Below the pieces are notes generated by a model. That model was given only the letters and a program-made list of their open reading frames with translations. It was not told where the DNA came from and ran no database searches. This document shows, piece by piece, positions 15,797 to 24,188 of a stretch of 64,000 bases of DNA. The first letter of the stretch is position 1; every line of letters begins with the position of its first letter. A program made the position numbers and the translations under genes. The DNA is from Microlunatus parietis (GTDB taxonomy: Bacteria > Actinomycetota > Actinomycetes > Propionibacteriales > Propionibacteriaceae): positions 5,084,001 through 5,148,000 of the forward strand of contig NZ_JACCBU010000001.1 of assembly GCF_013407955.1 (NCBI RefSeq). The letters are read 5' to 3'.

Positions 15797-17902
15797 ATGC
15801 CTCCGTTCAACCGTCGACAGTTCCTGGCCGTCAGCGCGGCCGGCACCGCAGGTGCAGCGCTCGCGGCCGGCACCGCGCACGCCGCGGCCGAGGGGATCAC
15901 GGTGCGGGTCGGTGCCGTCGCGGGCCGCGGGATGCCGCTGGTCGGCTTCAACACCGGGCACTTCATGCCGAACGGCAACACGGCGGCCTGGATCGAGTAC
16001 GCCGCGGTGAACGCGGTCCGGTTCTTCGCCAACCTGTCCGCCTGGTGCCCGGACAGCGCGTTCGACCCGGGGTCCGGCGTCGAGACGATCGACGACTTCG
16101 ATGCCCGGAAATCCCTGCTGCGCAAGGATTCCGACCGATACATCGATTGGCGGGCGCTGCGCCAGGTCTGGTCCACCCAGATCTACCCGACGACCAACCA
16201 CTACAACCTCGACTACCAGATCGACCGGCTGCACCGGCTCGGGATCACGCCGATCATGGAGGCGGCGGAGTTCCGCTGGAACTCGCCGTGGTCCGGACTC
16301 TGGCTGATGTGGCAGAAGCACTACGCCTTCACCCACCACCTGGCGTCCCGGTGGGGCGTCGAGCGGTACAACTTCGTCAACGAACCCGATCACCCGAGCG
16401 CGGCCGACGACATCGTCGACCAGACCGTCTACATCCGCGGACTGCAGATCGCCGCGGACGCGATCCGGGCGGCGATCGCGGATGTCAACGCCGAGCACGG
16501 CAGGAAGCTCCGGGCGATCGTGCAGGCGCCGGTGATCACGCACGCCTCACAGACCGGTGCCGACTACCACATGGACGCCGACCCGGACGCCGACGCCCGC
16601 GACGATGAACACGGCTGGGGCGAGATCTGTCTGCGCAACCTGCGCACCGACTACCACGGCGACACCGTTGATCATGACCTGTTCGACGTGTTCGACACCC
16701 ATCTGTACAACAAGACGGCGGCGACGTACACGTACGAGCTCGAGATGATGCGGGCGAAGATGCGCGAGTACACGCCGACCGGCGTGGCGTTGCCGATCGT
16801 GTACTCGGAGTTCAACCGTCGCAACACCGGAGCCTTCGAGACCAGCGGCGACGACCTGAACACCCCGATGATCTTCAGCGACCTGGCCGAGATCTGGGGC
16901 GCGACCCTGACCGGTGGCGCCGAGGGAATGATCTGCTTCAAGTTCGACAACACGGTGCGGGCCAACGGGATCCCTTACGGGACAGGGCATTACTACGTCG
17001 AGAACGCGGGCGACTACAACATCCGCGGGGCCAAGAAGGCGGCCGAGGCGAACCGGATGTTCGCCGACCGGTTCGCGGCCCGGGACGGGCGGGTCGTGCT
17101 GGCGGCAAGCGTCACGTCCGCCGGCCCGGCGATCATGCCCGGCGCGATGGTCGCGTCCCATGATCGAGATCTCGGACGCTGCTCCCTGTGGCTGCCGCAT
17201 CGGTCCTCCGAGGCCGCCCATCCGCTGACGATCGACCTGTCCGGCTCGCCGGTCCGCGCCGCCGGCGCCACCGTGATCATTCGCGAGGTGAGCGCCGTCC
17301 ACAGCGGCGACGTGATCATGGTGGACACGGTGCCGGAGTCCGGAGTGATCACGGCGAACCAGCCGGCCGACTGCGTCTGGCTGATCACGTTGCTGGAGCG
17401 TCGCTCGGCGCCGCGGCGGCGGCAGCCCTTCGCCACCGTCGGGCTGACTCCCGGCGGTGCGACGGCGACGCTGCCGGTCGGTCGCGGCGGCACTGCCGCG
17501 CCCGGCGTCGGCTATCTCGCGTTCGAGGCGCCCGCCGAGGCCCGGTCCGCGATCCTGGAGCTCGACGGCGCCGCCGGTGACGGGTCGCCGCTGACCTTCC
17601 AGGTCTACGCCCTGAGCCGGACCGACTGGGCCGGCGACGAGTTGACCTGGGAGTCGGCGCCTTGTCTCGATCCCGACGAAGTCCGGGCGGATTCGGTCGG
17701 TCGGGAGGCCTTCCCGGCCGGTCAGCTGACCGCACCGGCCGAGCCGGGAGTCGCCCGGCTCGACGTGACCCGGGTGCTCGGCAAGGCGCGGCAGGGCCGG
17801 CTCGGCTTCCTGCTGGTCCGGGAACGGGCGCACGACGAGGACACCGCCGACGACGGGCGCCGGGCCGAATTCACCGGTGCGCGCCTGGTCTGGTGGTCCT
17901 GA
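15797..17902 (+). CDS. Tat-exported glycoside hydrolase-like protein with C-terminal carbohydrate-binding region
   Basis: 701 residues from ATG 15797, preceded by GGGGAG. Starts with a twin-arginine signal (FNRRQFLAV then a long Ala/Gly core ending AHA). The catalytic-looking half resembles clan A (beta/alpha)8 glycosidases: Glu196 in FVNEPDH would be the acid/base and Glu338 in IVYSEFNRR the nucleophile. The last 170 residues have beta-strand repeats and the block DWAGDELTWESAPCL, as in DNRLRE/CBM96-type modules that bind polysaccharide. Family number cannot be fixed by eye. Expected to act outside the cell; the LacI-type operator upstream fits catabolic control. Confidence 0.8.
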   Translation: MPPFNRRQFLAVSAAGTAGAALAAGTAHAAAEGITVRVGAVAGRGMPLVGFNTGHFMPNGNTAAWIEYAAVNAVRFFANLSAWCPDSAFDPGSGVETIDDFDARKSLLRKDSDRYIDWRALRQVWSTQIYPTTNHYNLDYQIDRLHRLGITPIMEAAEFRWNSPWSGLWLMWQKHYAFTHHLASRWGVERYNFVNEPDHPSAADDIVDQTVYIRGLQIAADAIRAAIADVNAEHGRKLRAIVQAPVITHASQTGADYHMDADPDADARDDEHGWGEICLRNLRTDYHGDTVDHDLFDVFDTHLYNKTAATYTYELEMMRAKMREYTPTGVALPIVYSEFNRRNTGAFETSGDDLNTPMIFSDLAEIWGATLTGGAEGMICFKFDNTVRANGIPYGTGHYYVENAGDYNIRGAKKAAEANRMFADRFAARDGRVVLAASVTSAGPAIMPGAMVASHDRDLGRCSLWLPHRSSEAAHPLTIDLSGSPVRAAGATVIIREVSAVHSGDVIMVDTVPESGVITANQPADCVWLITLLERRSAPRRRQPFATVGLTPGGATATLPVGRGGTAAPGVGYLAFEAPAEARSAILELDGAAGDGSPLTFQVYALSRTDWAGDELTWESAPCLDPDEVRADSVGREAFPAGQLTAPAEPGVARLDVTRVLGKARQGRLGFLLVRERAHDEDTADDGRRAEFTGARLVWWS

Positions 17903-17922
17903 CCTGACGCTACGCTCCCGAG

Positions 17923-18252
17923 GTGACCGAATTCCCTGTCTACGAACCGGGCCAGAGCTCTCAACCCAGCCCCGAGAACATGTTCTACGTGCTGGTGGAG
18001 TTCTCGAACCAGGGTTCGGCGAAGCCGCCGACCTTGATCGAGTACGGCGTCGAGCAGGCCTTCCCGTCGCTGGAGCAGGCCCAGCAGGAGGCACGCCGGA
18101 TCGCGTTCGAGTTCGAGCCGCCGGACCCGTTCTCGCCGCAGGGGCGGCAGGTGTTCCAGACCCATGACCGGGAGTTTGTGACGATCATCCAGGGCGCCAT
18201 GTCGACGTTCCACTTCTTCACCCGGGTGGGCCAGTACCTCGGCGGTTCATGA
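17923..18252 (+). CDS. unknown small protein, paralogue of the gene at 14738
   Basis: 109 residues from GTG 17923. Shared blocks with the 14738 protein: FYVLVEFSNQGSAKPPTLIE, IAFEFEPPDPFSPQGRQVF and EFVTIIQGAMSTFHFF. It lacks that protein's Ala/Gln-rich lead. The conserved FEFxPPDP and QxRxVFxT motifs may mark a family; I cannot name it. It starts 21 bases after the glycosidase gene stop and may be co-transcribed with it. Confidence 0.7.
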   Translation: MTEFPVYEPGQSSQPSPENMFYVLVEFSNQGSAKPPTLIEYGVEQAFPSLEQAQQEARRIAFEFEPPDPFSPQGRQVFQTHDREFVTIIQGAMSTFHFFTRVGQYLGGS

Positions 18253-18271
18253 TCACCGGCGCTCCTCGTCC

Positions 18272-18300
18272 TTGACATGGAACGATGCCGCGATCACGAT
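18272..18300 (+). promoter_or_regulatory. candidate promoter
   Basis: TTGACA at 18272-18277 is a perfect -35 box; CACGAT at 18295-18300 lies 17 bases on and would be a weak -10 box. It precedes the secreted protein gene at 18369 with a leader of roughly 60 bases. Confidence 0.4.
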
Positions 18301-18368
18301 CATTCGTGACGTGGCACACCGTTTCGTGTTCGCGTGATCGGTGTCGGAGACCGGCGAGGGGACTGATC

Positions 18369-20366
18369 ATGACCTGGAGAAGGCGTACCCGAAGGACGGT
18401 CGCCGCTATCGCGATCGCAGGGGTGCTCGTCCTGGCGACGGCCCAGGCGCAGACGCTGCCGCAGCGGGTCGTCGGAATGCCGGCACCGCTGCTGGCCAAC
18501 CCCGGATTCGATGCGGGCAACGGCTCCGGGCAACCGATCGGCTGGGCCGTCACCGGCCCGCAGGGGTCAGCGGTGGTGATCAACCGGGCCGCCGACCGGA
18601 CCGCCGGGCTCGGCTCGCTGCAGCTGACCGACCCGGCCGCCGGGTCGGTCTCGGTGCGTACGGAGAAGATCGTCGCCACGCCGGGCCGGGACTACCGGCT
18701 GACCGCGAAGGTCAAGACCGGCAGCGGGACCCCGGCGTCGCTCTACCTCGAGTTCTGGGACTTCAACCGGGCCCGGGTCGGCGTCGTCGACGTCGTACCC
18801 GAGCCTTCGCCAGCCTGGCAGACGGTCACGCTGACGGCCAAGGCGCCGCCGACCGCGGCCCACGTGACCGCGCTGATCTACGGCACCCAGGCCCCCGCCG
18901 GCGTCTCGTACTGGGACGAAGTCGATCTTGAAGCCGCGGCGCCCGGCTACGACCCGCAGCTGACCGGGGCGCGGGAACTGTTCCTGGACGACTATCGGAT
19001 CGAGTCGGCGCACGACGTCGGCCGGGTGGTCCATCCGGCGAAGGTGTCGCCGACCCCGGTGCTGCGGGCGGACCGGCCGTGGGAGCACAGCGCGTACATC
19101 TACGGCTCGGTGATCAAGATCGGCTCCACGTACCGGATGTGGTACACGTGCTACAACGACCAGCCGCCGAACTATCACCTCTGCTACGCCGAGTCCAAGG
19201 ACCTGAAGACCTGGACCAAGCCGCTCGGCCGCGGCTCGGTCGGGTACGGCGACCTGCCGGCGTCGAAGACCAACATCGTCGACGAGGGCGGCGGCACGAT
19301 CGCCTACAACCCGGAGGCTCCTGCCGATCGTCGCTACGCGGGGCTGGTCTTCCGGTCCGGCACCGTGAACGACACCCTCGGCTACTACATCCGATTCTCC
19401 GCCGACGGCTACACCTGGACCGAGGCGACCGCCAAGCCGCAGCTGCTGGACGGCGACGTCTCCAACCTGACCTGGGATCCGGTGACCAAGCGGTATGTGG
19501 CGACGATCAAGAAGCGGATGTTCACCGCGCGGACGCCGGGCACCTACGAGCGGTCGGCGTTCGTGTCGACCAGCCCGGACGCGATCACCTGGACCGAGCC
19601 GACGCTCGCGGTCAGCGGCGACTACGCCGACGACGGACGGGCCGAGCAGCTCGGCGGCCTGGAGGGCCAGATCTACGGCATGCCGGCGATCCGGTACGAG
19701 AGCACGTACCTCGGCTTCCCCTGGGTCTTCTCGCTGACCGACTTCACGTCCGGCGAGTACAAGTCGGCGGCCGACGGCCCGGTCGAGGTCCAGGTCGCCT
19801 CGTCCCGGGATCTGCTCGACTGGCACCGGCCGGTCCGTGAGCCGGTGATCAAGACCGGGACGCCCGGCGCCTGGAACGACGGCGCGCACTACACCGCGAG
19901 CACCCTGCACGTGACGCCGGAGACGGTCAGCCTGCTCTACGGGGCGTTCAACAACGAGCATGGCGGCGCCGACCGGAGCGATCCGAACCGGGACCGCCAC
20001 GTGGCCCATATCGGCCTGGCCAGTTGGCGCCGGGACGGCTGGGTGTCGCTCAGCAACGGCGCCGCCGGTGGCGTCGGTGACCCGGGCCAGTTGATCACGA
20101 AGCCGATCACCGTGCCGGCCGGGCGGCTGCACCTGAACGCGACGGCCCGCCCGGAGGGGAAGCTCGTGGTCGAGGTGCTCGACGAGCAGGGCCGGGTGAT
20201 CGACGGCTTCGGCCGCGACCAGGCGGTGCCGATCACCGGCGACCGGCTGGACGCCGAGGTCACCTGGCGCGGCGGCCGGCAGCTGTCCGAGTTCCGCGGC
20301 CAGCAGGTGAAGCTGCGGATCTCGATCGAGAACGCCGACCTCTACTCCTTCTGGTTCGCCGACTGA
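18369..20366 (+). CDS. secreted beta-propeller glycosidase-like protein
   Basis: 665 residues from ATG 18369. Signal peptide: TWRRRTRRTVAAIAIAGVLVLATAQAQ. Next comes a jelly-roll-like module (NPGFDAGNGSGQPIGWAVTG ... SLQLTDPAAG ... YWDEVDLEAA) of the type that binds sugars, then repeated strands with RMWYTCYNDQ, YAESKDLKTWTKP, IRFSADGYTWTEA and STSPDAITWTEP, the spaced blades of GH32/GH43-like five-bladed propellers. The last 110 residues form another strand-rich module. Exact family and catalytic acids cannot be assigned safely. Its neighbours suggest shared use of an extracellular polysaccharide. Confidence 0.75.
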   Translation: MTWRRRTRRTVAAIAIAGVLVLATAQAQTLPQRVVGMPAPLLANPGFDAGNGSGQPIGWAVTGPQGSAVVINRAADRTAGLGSLQLTDPAAGSVSVRTEKIVATPGRDYRLTAKVKTGSGTPASLYLEFWDFNRARVGVVDVVPEPSPAWQTVTLTAKAPPTAAHVTALIYGTQAPAGVSYWDEVDLEAAAPGYDPQLTGARELFLDDYRIESAHDVGRVVHPAKVSPTPVLRADRPWEHSAYIYGSVIKIGSTYRMWYTCYNDQPPNYHLCYAESKDLKTWTKPLGRGSVGYGDLPASKTNIVDEGGGTIAYNPEAPADRRYAGLVFRSGTVNDTLGYYIRFSADGYTWTEATAKPQLLDGDVSNLTWDPVTKRYVATIKKRMFTARTPGTYERSAFVSTSPDAITWTEPTLAVSGDYADDGRAEQLGGLEGQIYGMPAIRYESTYLGFPWVFSLTDFTSGEYKSAADGPVEVQVASSRDLLDWHRPVREPVIKTGTPGAWNDGAHYTASTLHVTPETVSLLYGAFNNEHGGADRSDPNRDRHVAHIGLASWRRDGWVSLSNGAAGGVGDPGQLITKPITVPAGRLHLNATARPEGKLVVEVLDEQGRVIDGFGRDQAVPITGDRLDAEVTWRGGRQLSEFRGQQVKLRISIENADLYSFWFAD

Positions 20367-20385
20367 GCAGCATTACGCTGTACTA

Positions 20386-21177
20386 GTGAATCCACAGGCG
20401 CCGATCGGGATCTTCGATTCGGGGTTCGGCGGGCTGACCGTCGCCCGGGCGGTGCTGGACCAGTTGCCGTACGAGGACGTGCTCTACCTGGGCGACACCG
20501 CCCGCGCCCCGTACGGCGAGAAGCCGTTGGCCGAGGTTCGCGAGTACGCGCTGGAGTGCCTGGATCACCTGGTCGAGCAGGACGTCAAGCTGCTCGTGAT
20601 CGCCTGCAACTCGGCCAGCTCGGCCGTGCTGCGGGACGCCCGGGAGCGCTACCCGGTGCCGGTGGTCGAAGTGATCCTGCCGGCCGCACGGCGCGCGGTG
20701 GCGGCGACCGGGACGGGCCGGGTCGGGGTGATCTGCACCGAGGCCACGGCGACCTCGCTGTCGTATGACGACGCGTTCGCGGCGGCACCGCAGGTCGAGC
20801 TGCACACGGCAGCCTGCCCGCGGTTCGTCGAGTTCGTCGAGGCCGGGATCACCGGTGGGCCGGAGCTGCTGGCCTGCGCCGAGGAATACCTGAAACCCTT
20901 GCAGGTGGCCGATATCGACACGTTGATCTTGGGCTGCACGCACTATCCGCTGCTCACCGGCGTGATCTCGTACGTGATCGGCGACGTGACCCTGGTGTCC
21001 AGCGCGGAGGAGTGCGCCAAGGAGGCGTACGCCGTGCTGACCCGGCTCGGGTTGGTGCACGAGACGCCGCGCCGGAGCAGCACGCGGTTCCTCACCACCG
21101 GCAGCCCGGACCAGTTCGCCCGGCTGGGACAGCGGCTGATGCCCGGCATGATCAACATCGTGGAGCAGTTCAGCTGA
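20386..21177 (+). CDS. murI: glutamate racemase
   Basis: 263 residues from GTG 20386. Supplies D-glutamate for peptidoglycan. The N-terminus IGIFDSGFGGLTVARAV, the first catalytic Cys74 in IACNSASSA and the second Cys in LGCTHYPLLTG are all present. Length is normal. In many actinobacteria murI follows the cysM region and precedes the metallo-beta-lactamase-fold gene, exactly as here at 21190. Confidence 0.96.
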   Translation: MNPQAPIGIFDSGFGGLTVARAVLDQLPYEDVLYLGDTARAPYGEKPLAEVREYALECLDHLVEQDVKLLVIACNSASSAVLRDARERYPVPVVEVILPAARRAVAATGTGRVGVICTEATATSLSYDDAFAAAPQVELHTAACPRFVEFVEAGITGGPELLACAEEYLKPLQVADIDTLILGCTHYPLLTGVISYVIGDVTLVSSAEECAKEAYAVLTRLGLVHETPRRSSTRFLTTGSPDQFARLGQRLMPGMINIVEQFS

Positions 21178-21189
21178 GGAAAGGTGATC

Positions 21190-21984
21190 ATGAAGCTGAC
21201 CGTCGTCGGGTGCAGCGGTTCCGGGTCCGGCCCGGAGTCGCCGGCCTCGAGCTATCTGGTCCAGGCCGACCACGAGGGCCGTACCTTCTCGCTGCTGCTG
21301 GACCTCGGACCGGGCTCGTTCGGGGCGCTCTACCGCTACGTCGACCCGGCCGACGTCGAGGCCGTCCTGCTCAGCCATCTGCACCCCGATCACTGTCTGG
21401 ACCTGTGCGCCCTGTACGTCGGCGCCAGCTACTCGCCGACCGCGCCCTGGCGGCCGGCCGCCGTCTACGGGCCGGCCGACACCGCTGAACGGCTGGTCCG
21501 CGCCTACGACGTCGCGGTGCCGCCCGGCACCGAACCGGCCGAACCCGGCCGCGGCATCGCCGACTACTTCGACTACCGGACCTGGCAGCCGAGCCAGCAG
21601 ATCGGGCCGTTCGACGTCACCGTGACCCGGGTTGCGCACCCCGTCGAGGCGTACGGGATCCGGCTCACCGAGCGGGCCGGGAGCGGCGCCTCCCTGGTGT
21701 TCTCCGGCGACACCGGCCCGTCGCCGGCGCTGACCGAGCTGGCTTCCGGCGCCGACCTGCTGCTGATCGAGGCGTCGTTCCTGGACCGACCGGACAACCC
21801 GGCCGGGCTGCACCTGTCCGGGCGGCAGGCCGCGGAGCTCGGCAGCGCCGCCGGCGTCGGCGCCGTGGTGCTGACCCATATCCCGCCCTGGCACGACCCG
21901 GACCGGGTGCTCGCCGAGGCGACCCCGCACTTCGCGGGTTCGGTCGAGCTGGCCCGGTCCGGGGCGCGCTGGACGATCGGCTAG
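21190..21984 (+). CDS. metallo-beta-lactamase-fold hydrolase (Rv1339-like, possible cyclic nucleotide phosphodiesterase)
   Basis: 264 residues from ATG 21190, which is well spaced from GAGGAAAGG; GTG 21184 is less likely. Metal motif SHLHPDHCLD (HxHxDH), then AHPVEAYG, FSGDTGPSP and the late LTHIPPW His, as in RNase Z-like enzymes. The mycobacterial gene at the same place (Rv1339) has been described as an atypical cAMP phosphodiesterase, so that activity is possible here. The final 95 bases of the gene exist as a second, decayed copy at 24189-24281. Convergent overlap with the SMR gene: the two stop codons share bases. Confidence 0.88.
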   Translation: MKLTVVGCSGSGSGPESPASSYLVQADHEGRTFSLLLDLGPGSFGALYRYVDPADVEAVLLSHLHPDHCLDLCALYVGASYSPTAPWRPAAVYGPADTAERLVRAYDVAVPPGTEPAEPGRGIADYFDYRTWQPSQQIGPFDVTVTRVAHPVEAYGIRLTERAGSGASLVFSGDTGPSPALTELASGADLLLIEASFLDRPDNPAGLHLSGRQAAELGSAAGVGAVVLTHIPPWHDPDRVLAEATPHFAGSVELARSGARWTIG

Positions 21985-22415
21985 GCCTTGGCTCCAGGGG
22001 AGCCGGGGGATGTCCTGCGGGGAGAGCCGGCGGACGCGGCTCGGGCGTCGCCGTTGAGCAGGACGGAGCCGGCGATGACGGCGAGCAGGGCGAGGGCCTT
22101 GATGATCGTGATCTGCTCTCCGAGCCAACCGATGCTGATGACGGATACGGCCGCGGTGCTCAAGCCGAGCAGGGCGTAGGCGTTGGTGGGCGGCACCAGG
22201 CGCAGCGCCAGGGTGAAGAGAACGAGCTCGGCAACAAAGGCCAGGATGGCGGCGGTGGCGAGCAGGGGATGGGTGAACCCGGCCGAAGCGTCCAGCGCAA
22301 ACACCTGCACGACGTCCAGGGCGATGGCGAGGAAGAGTGCGGTCCACGCCTGGATGCCCCGTCTGGTCGGCCGACGGTCCTTTCCGGCGCTCCGGTGCCG
22401 TCCGGCTTCAGCCAT
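21981..22415 (-). CDS. SMR-family efflux subunit, second of a pair
   Basis: 144 residues from ATG 22415, which overlaps the stop of the preceding SMR gene. Four hydrophobic helices fit small multidrug resistance proteins, with a basic 25-residue lead and a polar tail that make it longer than the usual 105-110. In the first helix the essential membrane Glu of EmrE (AEVxGT) is replaced by Asp34 (AIALDVVQVF). Helix 3 keeps WLGEQITIIKALALL. Paired SMR proteins act as heterodimers, for example on polyamines or amines. Last gene of the MarR-ureohydrolase-SMR-SMR unit. Confidence 0.8.
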   Translation of the reverse strand: MAEAGRHRSAGKDRRPTRRGIQAWTALFLAIALDVVQVFALDASAGFTHPLLATAAILAFVAELVLFTLALRLVPPTNAYALLGLSTAAVSVISIGWLGEQITIIKALALLAVIAGSVLLNGDARAASAGSPRRTSPGSPGAKA

Positions 22416-22743
22416 GGCCGGCACCGAGGCGCAGGACGCTGACGCCCATGATGATCAAGGCCAGTCCGACGACCTTGCGCAGGGTCACGGTCTCCCCGAG
22501 CCGGACCACGCCGACGACGGCGATCACCGCGGTGGCACCGGAGAAGAAGACGGCGTCGGCAATGGCGGTCGGGACGCTTCGTAACGCCTGGGCGAACGCC
22601 CACAGTCCGACCAGGTATGCCGCTGCGGCGAGGACGAAGCGGGCCACGGCGGCACGGCGTCGGCGGCTGGCGGCGACCCGGTCGAGCGCGACGGTGCCGG
22701 CGACGTCTCCGCCGATCGCCACCAGCAGCAGCAGCCAGCTCAT
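22408..22743 (-). CDS. SMR-family efflux subunit, first of a pair
   Basis: 111 residues from ATG 22743; start and the ureohydrolase stop share ATGA. Four helices: SWLLLLVAIGGDVAGTVAL, RFVLAAAAYLVGLWAFAQAL, IADAVFFSGATAVIAVVGVV and VVGLALIIMGVSVL. The position of the essential Glu14 of EmrE is Asp13 here (GGDVAGT), the same change as in its partner. Loop LGETVTLRK is normal. Expected to form an inner-membrane heterodimer with the next gene product and export a cationic compound using the proton gradient. Confidence 0.83.
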   Translation of the reverse strand: MSWLLLLVAIGGDVAGTVALDRVAASRRRRAAVARFVLAAAAYLVGLWAFAQALRSVPTAIADAVFFSGATAVIAVVGVVRLGETVTLRKVVGLALIIMGVSVLRLGAGHG

Positions 22744-23630
22744 GTCACTTCGGCCGTCGCGAACGCAGCGGCGAGATAGTCGATGATCTTGTGGGCCTGG
22801 TGCCTGTCGGGATCGAGGTCGGGGTTGTAGTCCGTGAGCGACAGGCCGATGCACCCGCTGGCCAACCCGGCGGTGGTGACGGCCAGCAGATCGTCCCAGC
22901 TCAGGCCGCCGGGCTGGCGATAGTCCACGGCCGGCAGGGCCTCGGTGGTCAGCACGTCGAGATCCACGTGCAGCCACCACGGCAGTCCGGCGCTTCGGAA
23001 ACCCCGCACCGCGTCACCGGCCGCTTCCGCGGCTCGGCCGCGGAGCTGTTCGTCGGTGAGCATCGTGATCGTCGAGGCGAGGGAGCTGACCCGGTGCTCG
23101 TCGAGTTCCGCGTGATCGCGCGGTCCGAGCGCGACCACCTGGTCGGCGGCGAGGTCGGGGAGCTGGGTGATCAGGGCCGCGGCCAGGCCCTCGCGATGAT
23201 GCCCGAGGGCCAGGCCGAGCTCGCAGTCGGCCGTCTCGCCCGTGGTGCTGTCGTGGGGTGGCCAAGCGTCCTCGTGGCCGTCCACGAAGAGCAGTCCGGC
23301 GTCGCCGCGCTCCTCCTGCACACCCTTCAACGTCCCGAGCAGGAGCGAGCAGTCGCCGCCCAGCACGAGCGGGAAGTGTCCGTCGCGCAGGGCCTGCGGC
23401 ACCGCACGTCGTACCGCTGCCGTCATCGTGATCAACGAGTCCAGTGCCAGCAGCCCGCTCGACGGGTCGCGGACGGGGGACGGCGTGCCGACGTCGACGT
23501 ACAGCATGCTGTCGGTCGTCATCTCCCACGACCGCTGCATGATTCCCGCGTTCAGCAGTGCGGCCGGACCGCCGGCGACGCTGGTGACCGTGCCCGCCGA
23601 GTTGAAGGGCACTCCGATGATCTTGATCAT
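22740..23630 (-). CDS. arginase/agmatinase-family ureohydrolase with a His-to-Cys metal ligand change
   Basis: 296 residues from ATG 23630. Ureohydrolases split guanidino compounds to urea and an amine using two manganese ions (nickel in guanidine hydrolase). Second and third metal motifs are normal: D117-G-H-E-D121 and D223-L-D225 (HVDLDVL). The first, usually GGDHS, is GGDCS with Cys94 in place of the metal-binding His. Start overlaps the MarR stop (ATGA) and the stop overlaps the next SMR start. Beside two SMR exporters the natural guess is a guanidino or polyamine substrate; the Cys makes activity and metal uncertain. Confidence 0.82.
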   Translation of the reverse strand: MIKIIGVPFNSAGTVTSVAGGPAALLNAGIMQRSWEMTTDSMLYVDVGTPSPVRDPSSGLLALDSLITMTAAVRRAVPQALRDGHFPLVLGGDCSLLLGTLKGVQEERGDAGLLFVDGHEDAWPPHDSTTGETADCELGLALGHHREGLAAALITQLPDLAADQVVALGPRDHAELDEHRVSSLASTITMLTDEQLRGRAAEAAGDAVRGFRSAGLPWWLHVDLDVLTTEALPAVDYRQPGGLSWDDLLAVTTAGLASGCIGLSLTDYNPDLDPDRHQAHKIIDYLAAAFATAEVT

Positions 23631-24169
23631 GCGTTTCGCTCCTCGTCGGCGTGCTCGTGTCGCTGGCTGGCGCATTCAACCGGGCAGTTGGCCGGCGGGC
23701 AGCTGCCGATGTCACAGAGCCGGCAAATCTCGTCGCCGCGCTGCGCGCTGGTGGTCAGTCGGCTCAGGACGTGCTCCAGCGTCGCCTCCAATGACTGGCG
23801 CTCCGCGTCCTCCAGCCCTTCGAGCAGGGGGTCGAGAACCTCGGCTCGCGCCCGCAGGACACGGCCGGCCCGTTCCCGCCCCGCCTCGGTGAGTCGGAGC
23901 GCCAACGACCGGCGGTCCGCTCCTGGCTCGCGGACCAGCAGGCCGCCCGCCTGCAAGGCATCGACCGTCCGGACCGTCGCGGGCTGACTGATGCCCAGGC
24001 AACGCCGCAGCTGCTCGATCGTCAATCCCGGGTACTGGGCCACTGTGGCCAGCGCCGCAGCAGTCACCCCGGCGCGACCCGCCGTGACCTCGGTGACCTC
24101 CGCCAGGCGGTCGTGCACACCGACAACGACCGCGCCCAGGAGGTTCACCACCCGTAACCCATACTCCAT
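23627..24169 (-). CDS. MarR-family regulator with a cysteine-rich tail
   Basis: 180 residues. Winged helix core: LTIEQLRRCLGISQPATVRTVDALQAGGLLVREPGADRRS. After the core comes a tail with five cysteines (149, 152, 157, 162, 166; pattern CRLCDIGSC...NCPVEC) that could bind zinc or iron or sense oxidants. First gene of the coupled cassette, so it probably controls itself and the three genes behind it. No leader: the ATG lies six bases from a TACAAT box. Confidence 0.87.
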   Translation of the reverse strand: MEYGLRVVNLLGAVVVGVHDRLAEVTEVTAGRAGVTAAALATVAQYPGLTIEQLRRCLGISQPATVRTVDALQAGGLLVREPGADRRSLALRLTEAGRERAGRVLRARAEVLDPLLEGLEDAERQSLEATLEHVLSRLTTSAQRGDEICRLCDIGSCPPANCPVECASQRHEHADEERNA

Positions 24170-24182
24170 GCATATATTGTAG
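24170..24182 (-). promoter_or_regulatory. promoter of the MarR cassette, leaderless, with AT-rich symmetric site
   Basis: On the minus strand the sequence CTACAATATATGC runs straight into the ATG at 24169. TACAAT is a good -10 box and puts the transcript start at or near the ATG. The AT-rich symmetric core (ATATAT, ATGCAT) in a GC-rich region is a likely operator for the MarR protein itself. Confidence 0.5.
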
Positions 24183-24188
24183 CCGCGG

